Source: Isoetes taiwanensis (lineage: Eukaryota; Streptophyta; Lycopodiopsida; Isoetales; Isoetaceae). From it: a stretch of 64,000 nt of DNA. The position numbers and the translations under genes are program-made. Position 1 is the first letter of the stretch, and every line of letters begins with the position of its first letter. Below, piece by piece: positions 31,861 to 43,675 of the stretch. The notes under the pieces were generated by a model. That model did no database searches, was not told where the DNA came from, and saw only the letters and a program-made list of their open reading frames with translations. The stretch lies in assembly GCA_021234155.1 (NCBI GenBank), contig JAJEKV010000010.1, positions 8,295,185-8,359,184 on the forward strand, read 5' to 3'.

Positions 31861-33000
31861 ATGTGGTGCTCAGATTGCCTCAAATTGAAATACCTACATC
31901 ATCTAGTATTGCAGGGAACTAAAGGAAACTAGAATATATTGCAAAATGGTAGAAACATTTGTTAGACATATATCAGCAGCCTCCTTTGCCTGCAAATCCA
32001 CCATCAATTACTCCTTTGTAACCTGCTTCTCCTCCTGCAACAACTAACACTGGCACCAAAAGAATTAAATAGTTGAAGAAGATTGAGGGAATGATGTCAT
32101 ATGCGGTAGACAAACGAAACCCGCCACTAGTTTGGGATTCTTTGCAACCTGGGAAAGCTTCTTTGAGAGAGTTAAAGCTATGGAGGAGTAGTGATTACTT
32201 GTGATGGACAAGTACATGACAGATGTAGCTAAAGTATGGTGGCAATGCTGGAATAAATTAATGTCCCAGATAAAAACATGAGCAAATTTCAGAAAAGCAT
32301 TTGAGTCACATAACTTACATACAAATTATTACCCAAATCTTAAAAGATAGTGGGAACATTACAAACAAGGGGAACATGAGTCAATTCACCATTTCTATTT
32401 TAAGTTCTCTTACTTAGCAGTTTAAATGGGAGAATTGCAACTAAGAGGATTAGCAGAAAGTGAAAATATGCAAAAATTTATGGCTGGATTAAGAGATCCA
32501 TTATGTATTTTGTGGAACCATCAACTATTGATGAGGCAGTAAGAAAGGCTAAAGTAGCAGATATGAAGCAAAATATGTGATATGCTATATGGAAGGGGTA
32601 TATTCTCAAAAAAGGACATATAAACCAGATAATGCCAGATCAAGAGAGGAAGAATAGATGGTATATGGTGAATACCAATGGAAGAAGTGACAATTATCGA
32701 GCAAAGAATAGTGGTGAATGGGGAATAGTCAGAGATCATGTTAAAGCACTCCAGAGGATGTTTCTCATGTAGAGGACCTTACTATAAGAGTTAATGCCTA
32801 AATTCGAAGCCAGCACAAAAATAGAATCCGAGCAAACAAAAAATGATATCCGAGCAAAAACATGATCTATTGCCGATGTTTATTTTGCTGAAGATGTTCC
32901 TAAAAGTTGTTATACCAAGTTTGATAAGGAAAAGGCAGAAGCCTATGAGAGAGGTCGGCTTCACATTGGTTATCTAAATAAAGATAGTAAAGTAACGATA
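31861..33000 (+). pseudogene. gag: Degenerate retrotransposon gag region
   Basis: Across several stops the + strand encodes DVAKVWWQCWNKLMSQIKTW, then ANFRKAFESHNLHTNYYPNL, then WEHYKQGEHESIHHFYFKF. This is the typical order of a plant retrotransposon gag (A-x-WW, W-x-x-F-x-x-x-F, L-x-QG-x-x-S-V-x-x-Y). No polymerase follows and no LTR was found, so it is an orphan relic. The stretch 33001-33440 after it has no recognisable content. Confidence 0.55.
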
Positions 33001-33440
33001 TTTGCATGTGCATGGGAGTGCTAGATTGACCGGGCATTGTATTCATTTGATTTGAGTTAATGAAAGAGTTCCTTTTCAATCAAATATTGATCTTGAGTAA
33101 AAAAGTAAGAAGGTAATTGTATCTGCGGCACAAGTAATAAGCTTCTAAGTATGATGTCTTATAGGCTAACAGTAAGGTAAAGCAGATATTCATGTGACTA
33201 GCTTTGTGAAAATGTTGTTATTCTATCAAGGCAGATGGTTGAGGTCGATCAGCCTTGGGAAGGGAAGGAATTGTTATGGCACGAGATTGTGGATGTGGCT
33301 CCGAGGACTTATAGAAGGAACACAGATGCAAACACAATTTTAAAGCCAGGCAAAAGGTACAATTAAGAATTGAATTAAAACATTCTATAAGTTAGGCGAC
33401 CTTAGAAATCAAAGTAATCTTGGGAATATATTAAATCTTA

Positions 33441-33490
33441 CAAGAAACTTATCATAATGGCAAGGCCGCCGCAAACGTTTCTCTTTTTCA
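33441..33490 (-). mobile_element. Helitron-like 3' terminus, copy 2
   Basis: CAAGAAACTTATC, then AAGGCCGCCGC(A)AACGTTTCTCTT, matches the left end of the 1.4-kb insert at 61312. In both places similarity begins exactly at CAAG. On the minus strand that is an end in ...ACTTG followed by a T of the flank. The hairpin that is perfect at 61325-61344 is half destroyed here. The element body would extend rightward and is split by the gypsy element at 33677. Its far end was not found. Confidence 0.4.
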
Positions 33491-33676
33491 ACCCCCTGCT
33501 AAAGGTTCACTTGGCCAGACGGGAAGAATTAATGGTTCACTTGGCTAAGTCCACTCTTCTATAAGTTAAGCCATGGATTGTTGCTGAGAAATAAAGCAAC
33601 AAATTATCCTAAATAGCCACAAACATATTAAAGAAAACACCACCATTGCCAAACGAATCTCCAAAAGAATGGCTGC

Positions 33677-34196
33677 TGTCATGAACCTACTCGAAAACAA
33701 GGAAAATACGTGGGAAATACGCAAGAAATACGGAAGAAATACGCCAAGATCGGCAAAGAATCTGATATATAAACAGGAATCAAGAATACAATAGCCCAAG
33801 GCAAGCAGAATATGGAGACAGATGCCTAGAAGGCTCAAGACCGGGCGCTGGAACCTAATGGTTTGACAAGAAGGAGATGCCTCCTTATATATCTAGACCA
33901 ATCCGGCCGATCGCCACTCAATAGATGAGATCGGCCAAGTGTCGATAAGATGCATTTAGGTTCTAGAACATTCTAGAACCTTCCGGGAGATAGTCCCACA
34001 TATGAGGAGGACGTGAAGGAATGTCTTCAACAAATATTGGTAGCGCATTTGGCAGAAGGTGTGACTCGCGAATCGGAAGGTTGCGAAGTTCAAACCCCTC
34101 GCCTTTGTGTAACTACCCTTTTGCATCCGTGACGACCATCCGTTGTACATAGGAGTATAATGTTCGTATGATATGAATATCCGTATAGTCGTCACA
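33677..34196 (-). mobile_element. 3' LTR of gypsy element 2 (about 520 bp)
   Basis: It starts TGTCATGAACC and ends GTCGTCACA on the + strand and is about 90% similar by eye to 38939-39455. On the minus strand it is preceded by a G-rich polypurine tract (GGGAGGGGGATGG, 34197-34210), which fixes it as the 3' LTR of a minus-strand element. It contains a tRNA-like module at 34039-34100. Confidence 0.85.
34039..34100 (+). other. tRNA-like module inside the 3' LTR
   Basis: GGTAGCGCATTTGG (A-box-like) and AAGTTCAAACC (B-box-like) are separated as in a tRNA, with GTGTGACTCGCGAATCGG in the anticodon-arm position. It resembles Asn/Ile-type tRNA cores but lacks the acceptor stem. It lies on the + strand, antisense to the element. 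The same module is in the other LTR at 39302-39362. Confidence 0.5.
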
Positions 34197-37100
34197 CCAT
34201 CCCCCTCCCACGATGGCGCGACGTAGTCCTCAAAAGCCGGGGCGAAGTACTTTGGGACTTGGCTTATGCGGGGTAACGCTTGTGAAACTCGAAATTTTGT
34301 CGCATTAGTCAAATTCTACAGCGCCCCGTGTTCTCACGTCACTTGGCGGTAACCTTCCCAATCGATTTTAAGTAATACAATCGCCGATTTAAGAAACTTG
34401 AGTCCGTAATCTCTGAACCTCAAACTCCTCATGATCATCAATCTCGGCCGTTGGTGGAGGTGGAGGTACTACGATCCGAAATGGATTCGCCATATAGGGT
34501 TCTAACAAAGACACATGAAACACCGGGTGAAGCCGACCGATGGCGGAAGCTCCAGACGAAAGCAAAGATCACCAACTCGTTCAATGATCCGATAGGGACC
34601 CAAGCACCCAGAGTCGAAGCTTGTTGCTGCTGGCACAGTCAAGAAATCCCACGCGAAGAGCCAAACAAGATCACCAATCGCAAAATGAGGAGCGCCCCGA
34701 TGATGCCGACCGCATGATGACGACATAACGCTTGGGCTTGGAGAAGATGGTGCCAAGATCATCCCAATCATGCGAAGCCGAAGCCTGCTCCTTCGCACTC
34801 TGATTGACTGAAGTCATATCCAGGAGCAATCAAAGACCACCGAGGATGCATGCCGAAATTAAAAGAAAAAGTCCGGCCTCGTGGAGGCATGGGATGGAAT
34901 TATTATAAGCAAATTTCGCCACGGTAGCCAATCAACCCGGCCATCCCGCCGATAATTGATGAAGCATCGCAAACGCTGCCAAGGGTTTGATTAGTGCGCT
35001 CCACCTGCCCATTGGTCTCGGATGATGTCCGTAAGAGAGCTTAACGCTCCACATGCAAGAGTTGCAATAGACGCTTCCAAAAACCGGCAACAAATTGAGG
35101 GCCGGTCATCACGACAATGTTATCCCGGTAAGCCATGGAGTCGAACCACCCTCAAGCAAGAGAACCGATGTGGCTTCACTAGAGATAGAAGTGCCGTAAG
35201 GAATGAAATGTGCCATCTTGGAAAAACGGCCAACAACAACAAGGATGGCGCCATGGCCCCGGGAGGATGGAAGCTCAACAATAAAATCCATCAAATACTC
35301 TTCCAAGGACCGATCGAACCGGTAAAGGTGAAGCAAGCCATGAGGAAGATGCCTTGGAACCTTGGCTCGACAAGATGTCACAGATCGAATAAAAGCTTCG
35401 ACAGAGAGCGACGAAGACACTGCCACCAATACTCGACTAATAAGTTCAAGAGTCTTGGCTACTCCAAAGTGTCCTACCAAAGGTGAATCATGGCAAGCCC
35501 TGAAGAACCGAAGCCTAGAAGCACCATCCGCACATATAGAAGCCTATCATGAGCAAGAGTTTATCTCAACCTCAAAACGATCATAGTCCATCCCATCCGG
35601 CCGAGAAGATGATGCAAAGCCAATGTGTGAGAATATATCTTGAGCCAATGGATCGGAGGGCGTAGATGCTCGAAACAGACTCCAACAAGGTCAGATCATG
35701 AGGCCTCTCGAACAAAGTGAGAGCCATAAGCCGGAACCGTCGGCCCCTAAAATAACTTGTGATTGCCCATCATATGCGAGGATCATCTAGTTTGGGCTCA
35801 AGGTAGGAACGCCGAGACAAGGCATCGCTTTTCCTTGAGGGATCCGTGATGGTACTTGATCACTTAAATCAATCCGGATAATACTTGAGTATGCCACCGG
35901 CCCGGGCGACGGCTGAGCACTCGAAAGCGATCGAAAATATTCGAGATTTCGTGATCCGTGGTAGATCGTGGACCTTATAAGGAGATCCCTCCGTGAAACG
36001 TCTCCACTCTTGAAAAAGAATCCACTATCGCCAACAACCCTTGTCATAAATGGGATAGTTGATTTCCAGCCCGAAAACTTGCGTGAATGATAGGCCATTG
36101 GATGCAATTCATGGTCATCCCCCTCCATGATGATTCCACCAAGTGTAAAATCGAAGCATCTGCTTCAACAACATATGGGCTTAAAGGATGCATGAGCAAG
36201 AACTGGCTGTGGAAAGCATGCTTCGTGGTAACAAAAGCGATTTCGCCCATTCGAATGGCACGCCCTGACAAAGGAGGCGGTCAAAAGGAAGAGCAATCTC
36301 CGAATAATCCCGGATGAAACGCCGATAGAAATTGGCAAACCCAAGAAAACACTGAACATCTCGAACGGATGAAGGTGTTTTCCACTCCAGAACAGAGGTG
36401 TTGACCTTTTCAGGATCCATAGAGACTCCATGTGGTGTGATGCGATAGCCAAGGAACTCCACATTATCCTGTTCGAACTGGCACTTCTCAAGTTTGGCAT
36501 ATAATCCATGCTCACTTAAGCTTTTGAAGGACTCGTCGAACATCATGTTCTTCGAGAGTCTTAGAATAAATAAGGATATCATCCAAATAGATGATAACAA
36601 AAGTGTCTAAGAACTCTCGAAAAACATCATTGGCCATATGCTCGAATACTGCCGGAGCATTGGTAAGTCCAAATGGCATAACTGTGTACTCAAAATGGCC
36701 ATACCGTGGTAACGAAAAGGCTGTTTTCCACTCATCACCCTCCGGATCCGAATAAGATTATAGGCACCCCGAAGATCAATCTTCGTAAAATAGTGTGCAC
36801 CTTGGAGTCGTTCCAACAACTCTGGGATCAGAGGAAGCGGATACCGATTTGGCACTGTGATTTTATTGAGGCCACGATAATCAACGACCGGGACGCCCGA
36901 ACCATCTTTTTTTTTAAGAAGAAGATAGGCGCCCAGCCAGGGACCGAGAATGTCGAATGAAACCGGTGGCTAAATTCTCTTCAATATAATCCCAGAAAAC
37001 CTTCAACTCACGGAGATAGACCATATATCCGGGACCATATGGCGGCGGGTCCCCGGCCGCAAATCAATAGGGCAATCATATGGACGATGCTCGAGTTTGC

Positions 37101-38938
37101 TAGCCTTGACTTTGTCAAAACATCGAGAAGTCGCCATATTTATTCGGGAGCATTGGAGCGGAGACTTCGGGCCGATGCCGAAGCTAGCCGATGGGTGAAC
37201 CTCGATTGCAAACACCGAACTTGGATCTTGCCTTCTAGATTTATCAAACTCGCTAAGAGAAATCTTCGAGATCTAAAATCGGGGCATGAAGAAACCTCCA
37301 CAAAAAGCATGAGCGGTGAATATGAACATGAGCAGAGCAACTGGAACAGAACGGGGACCGGAGCAAGAACCGGAGCAGGACAGTGGACTGGAGCAAGAAC
37401 TGGAGCAGAGCAGAACTTGAACTGGAGCAGAGGCAAGAGGCGGATCGAACATGGAACAACAAGGACGGAGTCGGGGCCCACGATGATCCGCGACGGATCG
37501 AAGTCGATGTTGGTGTAGAGACCTGATCGGCAGATGAACCGAACTAGAGCTAGAACCAAGAAATCGAAAATGATCTAGTACGCCAATCAATCAAGGGTTA
37601 TGTAGCTCGAGCCGTAAGGCGGACCCAAGACTATTGGCGCATGAGGGCTAGCAATGAGATTGAAGGAAATACTACAAGAAACTCCCCGAACAAAACTCGA
37701 AGAGGCGCAAGATATTCCGCGGATCGCACTGAGGAGATCTCCCCGCCCATCAATCACTTCAACAGAGGCGGGATGCTCAACCTTGCTTCTAGGGATAGCG
37801 CGTTTACCGGCAAACGACTATCCATAAAGCAAGCATTTGCACCACAATCAAGTTGCGCCAACACTTGCAATTCTCCAACTTCGATTTCCATGATATAGGG
37901 ATGAAGAATGCCTTGTCGACCTTATCCGATGGGATAAACATGTCAAGAAATGTGGAAGGAGTTCGAGAAAAGGCGCCCGACGAGACTCCTACCACTCGGA
38001 CCGCCCCGAAGTTTTCCGGACCGATATGGGCTTCCGGGGGCATCCACTGGCGATATGACCAGCTCCTCCACGGTAGAGGTAAAGATTAGCCTCTCTCCGA
38101 CGCCGCTTCTCGGCGGCGAGATAAGGGTCCCGAACTTCGATCAACCAGAGATAGGCTCGTGGGTCAGTCTGCTAGATTCTACGGATGAGACCGGGGAAGG
38201 CGTGCTTCGACCCCTACGTTCGAAGAGCCGATTATCACATCGAACCGCAAATCGATGGCTTCTTCCAAACTCGGGATCCTCCATAGACAACAACATATCT
38301 TTGACATCCTCTTGTAACCCCCTTCGAAACAATCTCGAAGTGCAATATCATCGTGCAAGATTATCGCAATTTGACGAAAATTCGATGCATATACCGAAGC
38401 CGGGCGAGAGCCTTGCCTTAAGTTGCAAAGTTTTGGATCTTTTTGTCTTGCCGACGATCGGTGTCTCCAAAGCATGCTTCGAAGTTCTGCAGGAAAGAAA
38501 AGCAAAATCTTGCAACTCGGGGCTCCTTTCTCCAATAAAGGAGCAAACCAACTTAGAGCTGGCCCCTCAGGAGAAGAGAACCAATCAGCCCCCACTTGTT
38601 CTTGAGCTCGGGATATCTATGAGGATGGAGTCAATCACAAGCCGACCGATTCAAAAACCACGGAACTTGGACCGAAAGTGCCGCCAAACTTCTCTGGCAG
38701 GGCTGATCTTAGGCTCGATGGCCTCAATCCCGAAGCTAGAAGCGATTCATGTGAAGCAATACGTTCCTTAAGCTCTTTATTGTCCAACCGCAATCTGGCG
38801 GCATACTTGAACAAGCCGGCTTTGGACTCGCTGCAATAAAGTCGGAACCTCCTCCATAGATATAAAATCACCAAATACGAGCAAAACAATGCTTAGGATC
38901 AGAGCAGGCAAGAACCGGTAAGGGATTCTGGTTCAAAC
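34197..38938 (-). pseudogene. pol: Ty3/gypsy element 2 internal region (gag-pol, Tf1/sushi-like type)
   Basis: Minus-strand order: gag (about 38880-38050; FRRGLQEDVKDML, LAVRCDNRLFER-like), a decayed CCHC knuckle near 38040 (YRGGAGHIASGCP), protease near 37860 (QLDCGANACFMDSRLP in the DSGA position), RT ([90 protein letters not shown]), RNase H (about 36240-35900), integrase (about 35480-34700) and an end APHFAIGDLVWL...[27 protein letters not shown] and the GFANFYRRFI block are typical of Tf1/sushi-like chromoviruses, common in fungi and vertebrates and recorded in early-diverging land plants. Many frameshifts make it inactive. A chromodomain was not seen. Confidence 0.85.
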
Positions 38939-39455
38939 TGTCATGAACCTACTCGAAAACAAGGAAAATACGTGGAAAATACGCAAGAAATACGGAAGAA
39001 ATACGCCAAGATCGGCAAAGAATCTGATATATGAACAGAATCAAGAATACAATAGCCCAAGGCAAAGCGGGGAATACGAGATAGATGCCTAGAAGGCTCA
39101 AGACCGGGCGTTGAACCGAATGGTTTGACAAGAAGGAGGTGCCTCCTTATATATCTAGACCAATCCACGGGGATCGCGCCACTCCAATGGATGAGATCGC
39201 GCGCCAAGTATCAAGATGCATTTAGATGCATAACATTCTAGAACCTTTCGAGATAGTCCTACATATAAGAAGCACGTGAAGGAATGTCTTCAACAAATAT
39301 TGGTAGCGCACTTGGCAGGGTGTGTGACTCAAGAACCGGAAGGTTGCGAAGTTCAAACCCTGTCTTGTGCAACTACCCTTTTGCATCCGTGTGACGACCA
39401 TCTTTTGTACATAGGAGTATAATGTTCGTATGATACGAATATCCGTATGGTCGTC
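38939..39455 (-). mobile_element. 5' LTR of gypsy element 2
   Basis: This is the second copy of the LTR at 33677-34196. It starts TGTCATGAACC. Its outer end has lost the last bases: ...GTCGTC is followed by CTGCATAT. The left outer flank of the element is GGCTGC, so CTGC on both sides may be the remnant of a 5-bp target duplication. No tRNA-complementary primer site starting TGG is found next to the LTR. Confidence 0.8.
39302..39362 (+). other. tRNA-like module inside the 5' LTR
   Basis: The counterpart of 34039-34100: GGTAGCGCACTTGG and GAAGTTCAAACCC with the same spacing. Presence in both LTRs shows that it was part of the element when it integrated. The anticodon-arm part has diverged between the two. 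Confidence 0.5.
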
Positions 39456-40985
39456 CTGCATATCAAGGAATGACACATATCCAAAGATACAACATCTCGA
39501 CCAGTTTGTTCAGTTCAGTCCAGGCTTGGCAAGCTCTAATATATTCAATTTGAACAATGCAAGGTTAAAATTTGGATCAATGTCTAAGCTCGAGGTAGAC
39601 TTTATTTAACTTTAGGTTTAGCTCCATCTTTTTCCCAGTCTGGTACTTGGCTAGAGTCAAGATATAGGCCATTGGCGACAACCATTCTTGCAAACAGAGA
39701 TGCACTTTCCAGTTCGTGTAGACCAATATGTACTATCTCAAAATAGTCATCAAAAGCTTGTAACATTGAGCGTTGTGCAGATTTTGACTTCTCATTGAGT
39801 TCTAGAAAAAACAACTTGATCTGCTCAGCATGTTGTAAATATCATTTCTTGAGTATGGAGCTTTATCATATTCCTTAATTATTTCAGGTGCCATAGGAAT
39901 TGAGTACCTATGTTTGCAGTTGAAACATCATAAACTGAACCTCTGATGTTCCAAAATCTTTAATCTAATCATAACATTGGTGGCCTTAATTCCATGATGT
40001 CTACAATGGCTATTAGGCCTAGCTTCTTAGGCTCACAATCCTGCAAACTTTTCTCCATAGGCTCCATCACAAGGTAATTTTGCCATCTCTTTAATAATGT
40101 TCAAATGTCTGTACAATAATCTCATCATCAAGGGATTGGGGACATGGAAATGGATTGGTAAGCTGCAACAAGACATAATCACATGTTATCAGATGCAAGG
40201 TTTGGAGGATAATGAGTGTGTCATGCACCAGGACACTAGCATCTGAAACTATTAGAACTATATTTGTTATTTGTATCAATAACCATCTTACACTTATTTG
40301 ACACACAGTTGTTGATTCTGTAAATTGCAAATCCCCGACGAGCGAAAGACTATGAGAACTGGCATTTCCTTCTTAAGTGCCATGAACCAGAGTTTCATAG
40401 GTCTTAACAACAAAATAAGATGCAAGCCACAAGTCTTGAGAAGGCAGGTTATTCATGGAATAAACATATTCCAATGTTGTGGTCGTGAAAGGCAGTCCAT
40501 GTTCCATTCAATCTCCCATTAGCATCTCTCTTCCATTCATCCCTTTTCAAAGCAATGCCCTCCAAAGAACCTGCACAGCATGAAATGCTTAAAAAAACCT
40601 TTTCCCTCACATAACGAAACTTGAAGACTATCAATGGAACAAAGGCCTACTTTGCAAATACAGCTACATGAATATGAAGGTAATGCAAAGTGTCGGGTCA
40701 GAGACTGGACCACCATTGCCTACTCTATTTTTTATGATATGATTTATCAGAACTTGTTAAGCATTTTATAGAATATGCTGTAATCCTTTGTTTCCATATT
40801 CAAAAAGTGGTGGTAGTTTGATCAACTCAGTAGAAAGATTTCTACGGTAGAAAAGAATTATTATTGACAAATAAACAAATATAAAAATGATAAGACTTCC
40901 AAAAAAGCTATCATAAACACAGCATTCATGGGAGCTGCCTTAATGGTGCACAGATTTTGCATCTTAGGCAAACGTAAGGATTTCA
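39456..40985. other. Unassigned region with one conserved-looking minus-strand exon
   Basis: A minus-strand frame at 39814-39602 reads LNEKSKSAQRSMLQAFDDYF, then EIVHIGLHELESASLFARMV and ends in a lysine-rich tail. It looks like a real exon of a helical protein, but I cannot name the family. It may be captured or decayed. The remainder up to the lipase pseudogene has only short frames. Confidence 0.3.
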
Positions 40986-40989
40986 AAAC

Positions 40990-41830
40990 AGCTGTGTCAT
41001 AAACATAGCATTCCAACATCATTTCTAACTAGTTTTAACTTTCTTAGTGTTGGACCTCCCCATGGGCCTCCATACTGCAATGCATTTTCCAGACTACCTT
41101 CATTCAGTGAACCCCATGAGCTCTCACGCGCAATACAATTCTAGGATGGTATCCTCTTGGCAGGTCGTACCAACATGTTATTTGAATGTGATGTATTCCT
41201 TTCAGCTTCTTTTTTATCTTTTCAACGCTTGTTAAGTTCCGAAACATATTCATCTAACATGAGCTCTATTCCACAATTGGCTTCAGTAGCTGACAGCTTT
41301 ACCCATGTGCACCTCCTGCCTTGCATAATATACTTTCGTAGCTATGATGGCATAGGATTTTGTATAAGCTTTGTGAACTGCATGCCAATAAAATGTAACT
41401 GGCATATTCACATATATATCATATGTGTCAACCAGATGCTACATGGGAAAATTGAAATTTTACAAAACCTTTTGTTTCTTAACATGTTATAAGGCATTTC
41501 TCAGACTGTATCCAGCATACCCGGGCAAATCTGATTGTCAAGACGATGGACACATCTCCTTCCCAATCTTGAGCAAAGACTTTTGCAATCCCATGCAAAC
41601 CAAAACCCATCTAAACAACTTAGGTACATCTGTGCTTGACCTCAATCTCTGCCAAGTGCGCTAACTGTACATAGACGAAAAAGAACATATAAGGCAATGA
41701 ACGCAAGATCTTACTTACAGGGGCTGCAACCAAACAAAGAGGCATCTGAGAAATGCATGCATACCTTGGCATCAAAATTCCCACCATATACTATCTATAA
41801 CTTTTGGCCATTCGGGAAGCTGAAAAATAT
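40990..41830 (-). pseudogene. SDP1-like patatin-type triacylglycerol lipase pseudogene
   Basis: On the minus strand: YGGNFDAK, then an intron (GTATGC ... ACAG), AHLAEIEVKHRCT, two stops, FAQDWEGDVSIVL, a break, [33 protein letters not shown], then RIPS, a stop, NCIARESSWGSLNEG. These match, in order and at an exon junction I recall, the C-terminal half of SUGAR-DEPENDENT 1, the lipase that starts storage-oil breakdown on seedling lipid droplets. The catalytic GXSXG part would lie upstream and is missing. At least three stops make it a pseudogene. Confidence 0.75.
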
Positions 41831-42078
41831 AGATTAAATGCATTATACCATGAACAGAACCGAAGAGACCTATATAAAGCCATTACTTTATAACTCCTCT
41901 CATTCATCGCATTTTCTTCCTTCCACACTTGTGATTAAAAGAACACACTTCTCACATAATGTTAACGCATTCCAAGAACCAGTGGCAGGCACTTAAAAAA
42001 GCATGGTGGCATACCCCTTGCAAATGGCAGATCCATGGATGCTACAAATGGTATGCCAATTAGTGTAAATTTGTGTGA

Positions 42079-42123
42079 GGCCCTGATGATGAGCCCAATG
42101 ATTATGGTAGTGGTTATGAGAAT
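42079..42123 (+). pseudogene. Remorin-family pseudogene, part left of the hAT insertion
   Basis: GPDDEPNDYGSGYEN reads in frame up to the insertion point, and the same frame continues after it at 46305. A stop lies just upstream, directly next to a TGTGAG|G site that would serve as a splice acceptor. Earlier exons were not identified. The last 8 bp are the hAT target-site duplication. Confidence 0.6.
42116..42123. repeat. Left 8-bp TSD of the hAT element
   Basis: ATGAGAAT is repeated exactly at 46297-46304. Confidence 0.9.
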
Positions 42124-43064
42124 CACAGTTACAGAAAACAGCCGTTTTGGCTGTTTTCTCAGAAAAAACGGATTTTTTTTACTTGCCGTTTTGAAAATGA
42201 AAATAGTGATACTAAAAACGAAGAAGGAACTGCGTTTTTTTTTTTGGAAAAATGGTTCAGAAAACGGCCATTTTTAGTATAGTTACACAAAACCCCTTCT
42301 GTTCTTAGTTTTTTTAACATTAAACCTAAAAAGACTGGAAGTAGACCTACTGTGGCGTTGAAACAATGGTGCTTTTGCATGGAATCCCGATTTACCATTC
42401 TATATTTGGCTTAAAAGATATGTTTCACAATCATTTCTTCAGTTCAAACTCAGATTTAAGGATCGTGGACATCTATTTTTATCAGGGGTCTACCGTGCTG
42501 TGCATGCCTTTTCCTTTTCTTTGTCAAGCTTTATTTGCATAGTTACGGATCAGTCTCTGATTTGTGGATAAGTCTCGGAAAATAACAGAACCAGGTGCAA
42601 GGCCCAAGAGCTGAGAAATGTGATGGATTAAATTCTATCCAGGCTCTAACCCTGAGTTTCTCAAAGTGAGGCATTCAGGGAATGCTCATTTGCTGGATCC
42701 TTCTGTATAACCATCTCCCAGCAGGTCAAGAACAGCTCAAGCATTTTAGAAAATGACAAAAATTTTGGTCATAGAGGGTAATGCAATTGGTTCATGATTC
42801 CCGGTTGCCGTCTCCCAGTCGCTGCCAAATCGTCCCCAATTGCATGCATTCTTTTTTTTTTAAAAGACCGTATAGATATGTAATTGCATATAGTCTATTG
42901 GGCAAAACTCTCATATTAAATTTACAAAATTGTTTACAGAGTTGCTCATTAGAATGAAAGCCATAATTTGTTGACCACATGCCAATGGCCTGATTTGCCT
43001 CCAATGCTTTAAGTTTCTATATCTTCAACTTGGGTTGCGGAAGTGCATCAGATTTTCTCAGATG

Positions 43065-43165
43065 GAGCTCACATACGGTCTCAGATTCTTGGATATAGTC
43101 TCGCATACAGTCTCATATAGGCTCGCATACAGTCTCAGATTCTTGGATATAGTCTCGAATCTTGC
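43065..43165. repeat. Short tandem repeat of CAGATTCTTGGATATAGTCT units
   Basis: The phrases TCTCAGATTCTTGGATATAG and CTCGCATACAGTCTCA each occur two or more times within 100 bp, inside the 5' non-coding part of the hAT element. Confidence 0.6.
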
Positions 43166-43675
43166 TCAAGCATTCCGGAAGCCCTACCTTACCTTCAAAT
43201 TACCTTAAACTATGGAAGCTTTGATACCTTCCGGAAGCTCTGATATTAAAAAACAGGCTCTCAAATGGCATGAACAGCTTCAATGTTGGCATTTGAATTT
43301 TCGTGGGCGTGTAAATGATCTCTGCATAGTAACTTGCTGTGGTAGTGAAGTATGATTGCACATTTGTGGCTGCCATCACTTTAAGGACGTCCAATGGTAG
43401 AATGTTTGGTAGACTGCAACCACTACGAGATACATTTTCGATGATCCTATTTTTGTTTCACTCTCTTTCCTTGAGGCAAAAGCCTGAATGTTGACAAACA
43501 GTAGCGATGTGCATTATTGCCTACTTGATTTTGCAGTATGCCTGTACAGTAAAACATAAGGCTTGCTTGAAAATGCCTATCATCCTGCCACTTTATGTCT
43601 CAAATGTCCTTCCTCAAGATAGTCTGCCTTTGCAAGGCAAGAAAGAAGAAAGAAGCAACCAGGAAATAATAAGCA

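Noticed and set aside
33677-34196. True tRNA gene at 34039-34110
   Set aside because: It has A- and B-box-like blocks but no acceptor stem, and it lies inside an LTR with a copy in the other LTR. It is at best tRNA-derived.
37140-37590. Minus-strand serine- and cysteine-rich proteins
   Set aside because: They fall in a repetitive GGAGCAAGAACTGGAGC-type tract inside gypsy element 2 between protease and RT. There is no independent support for a gene.
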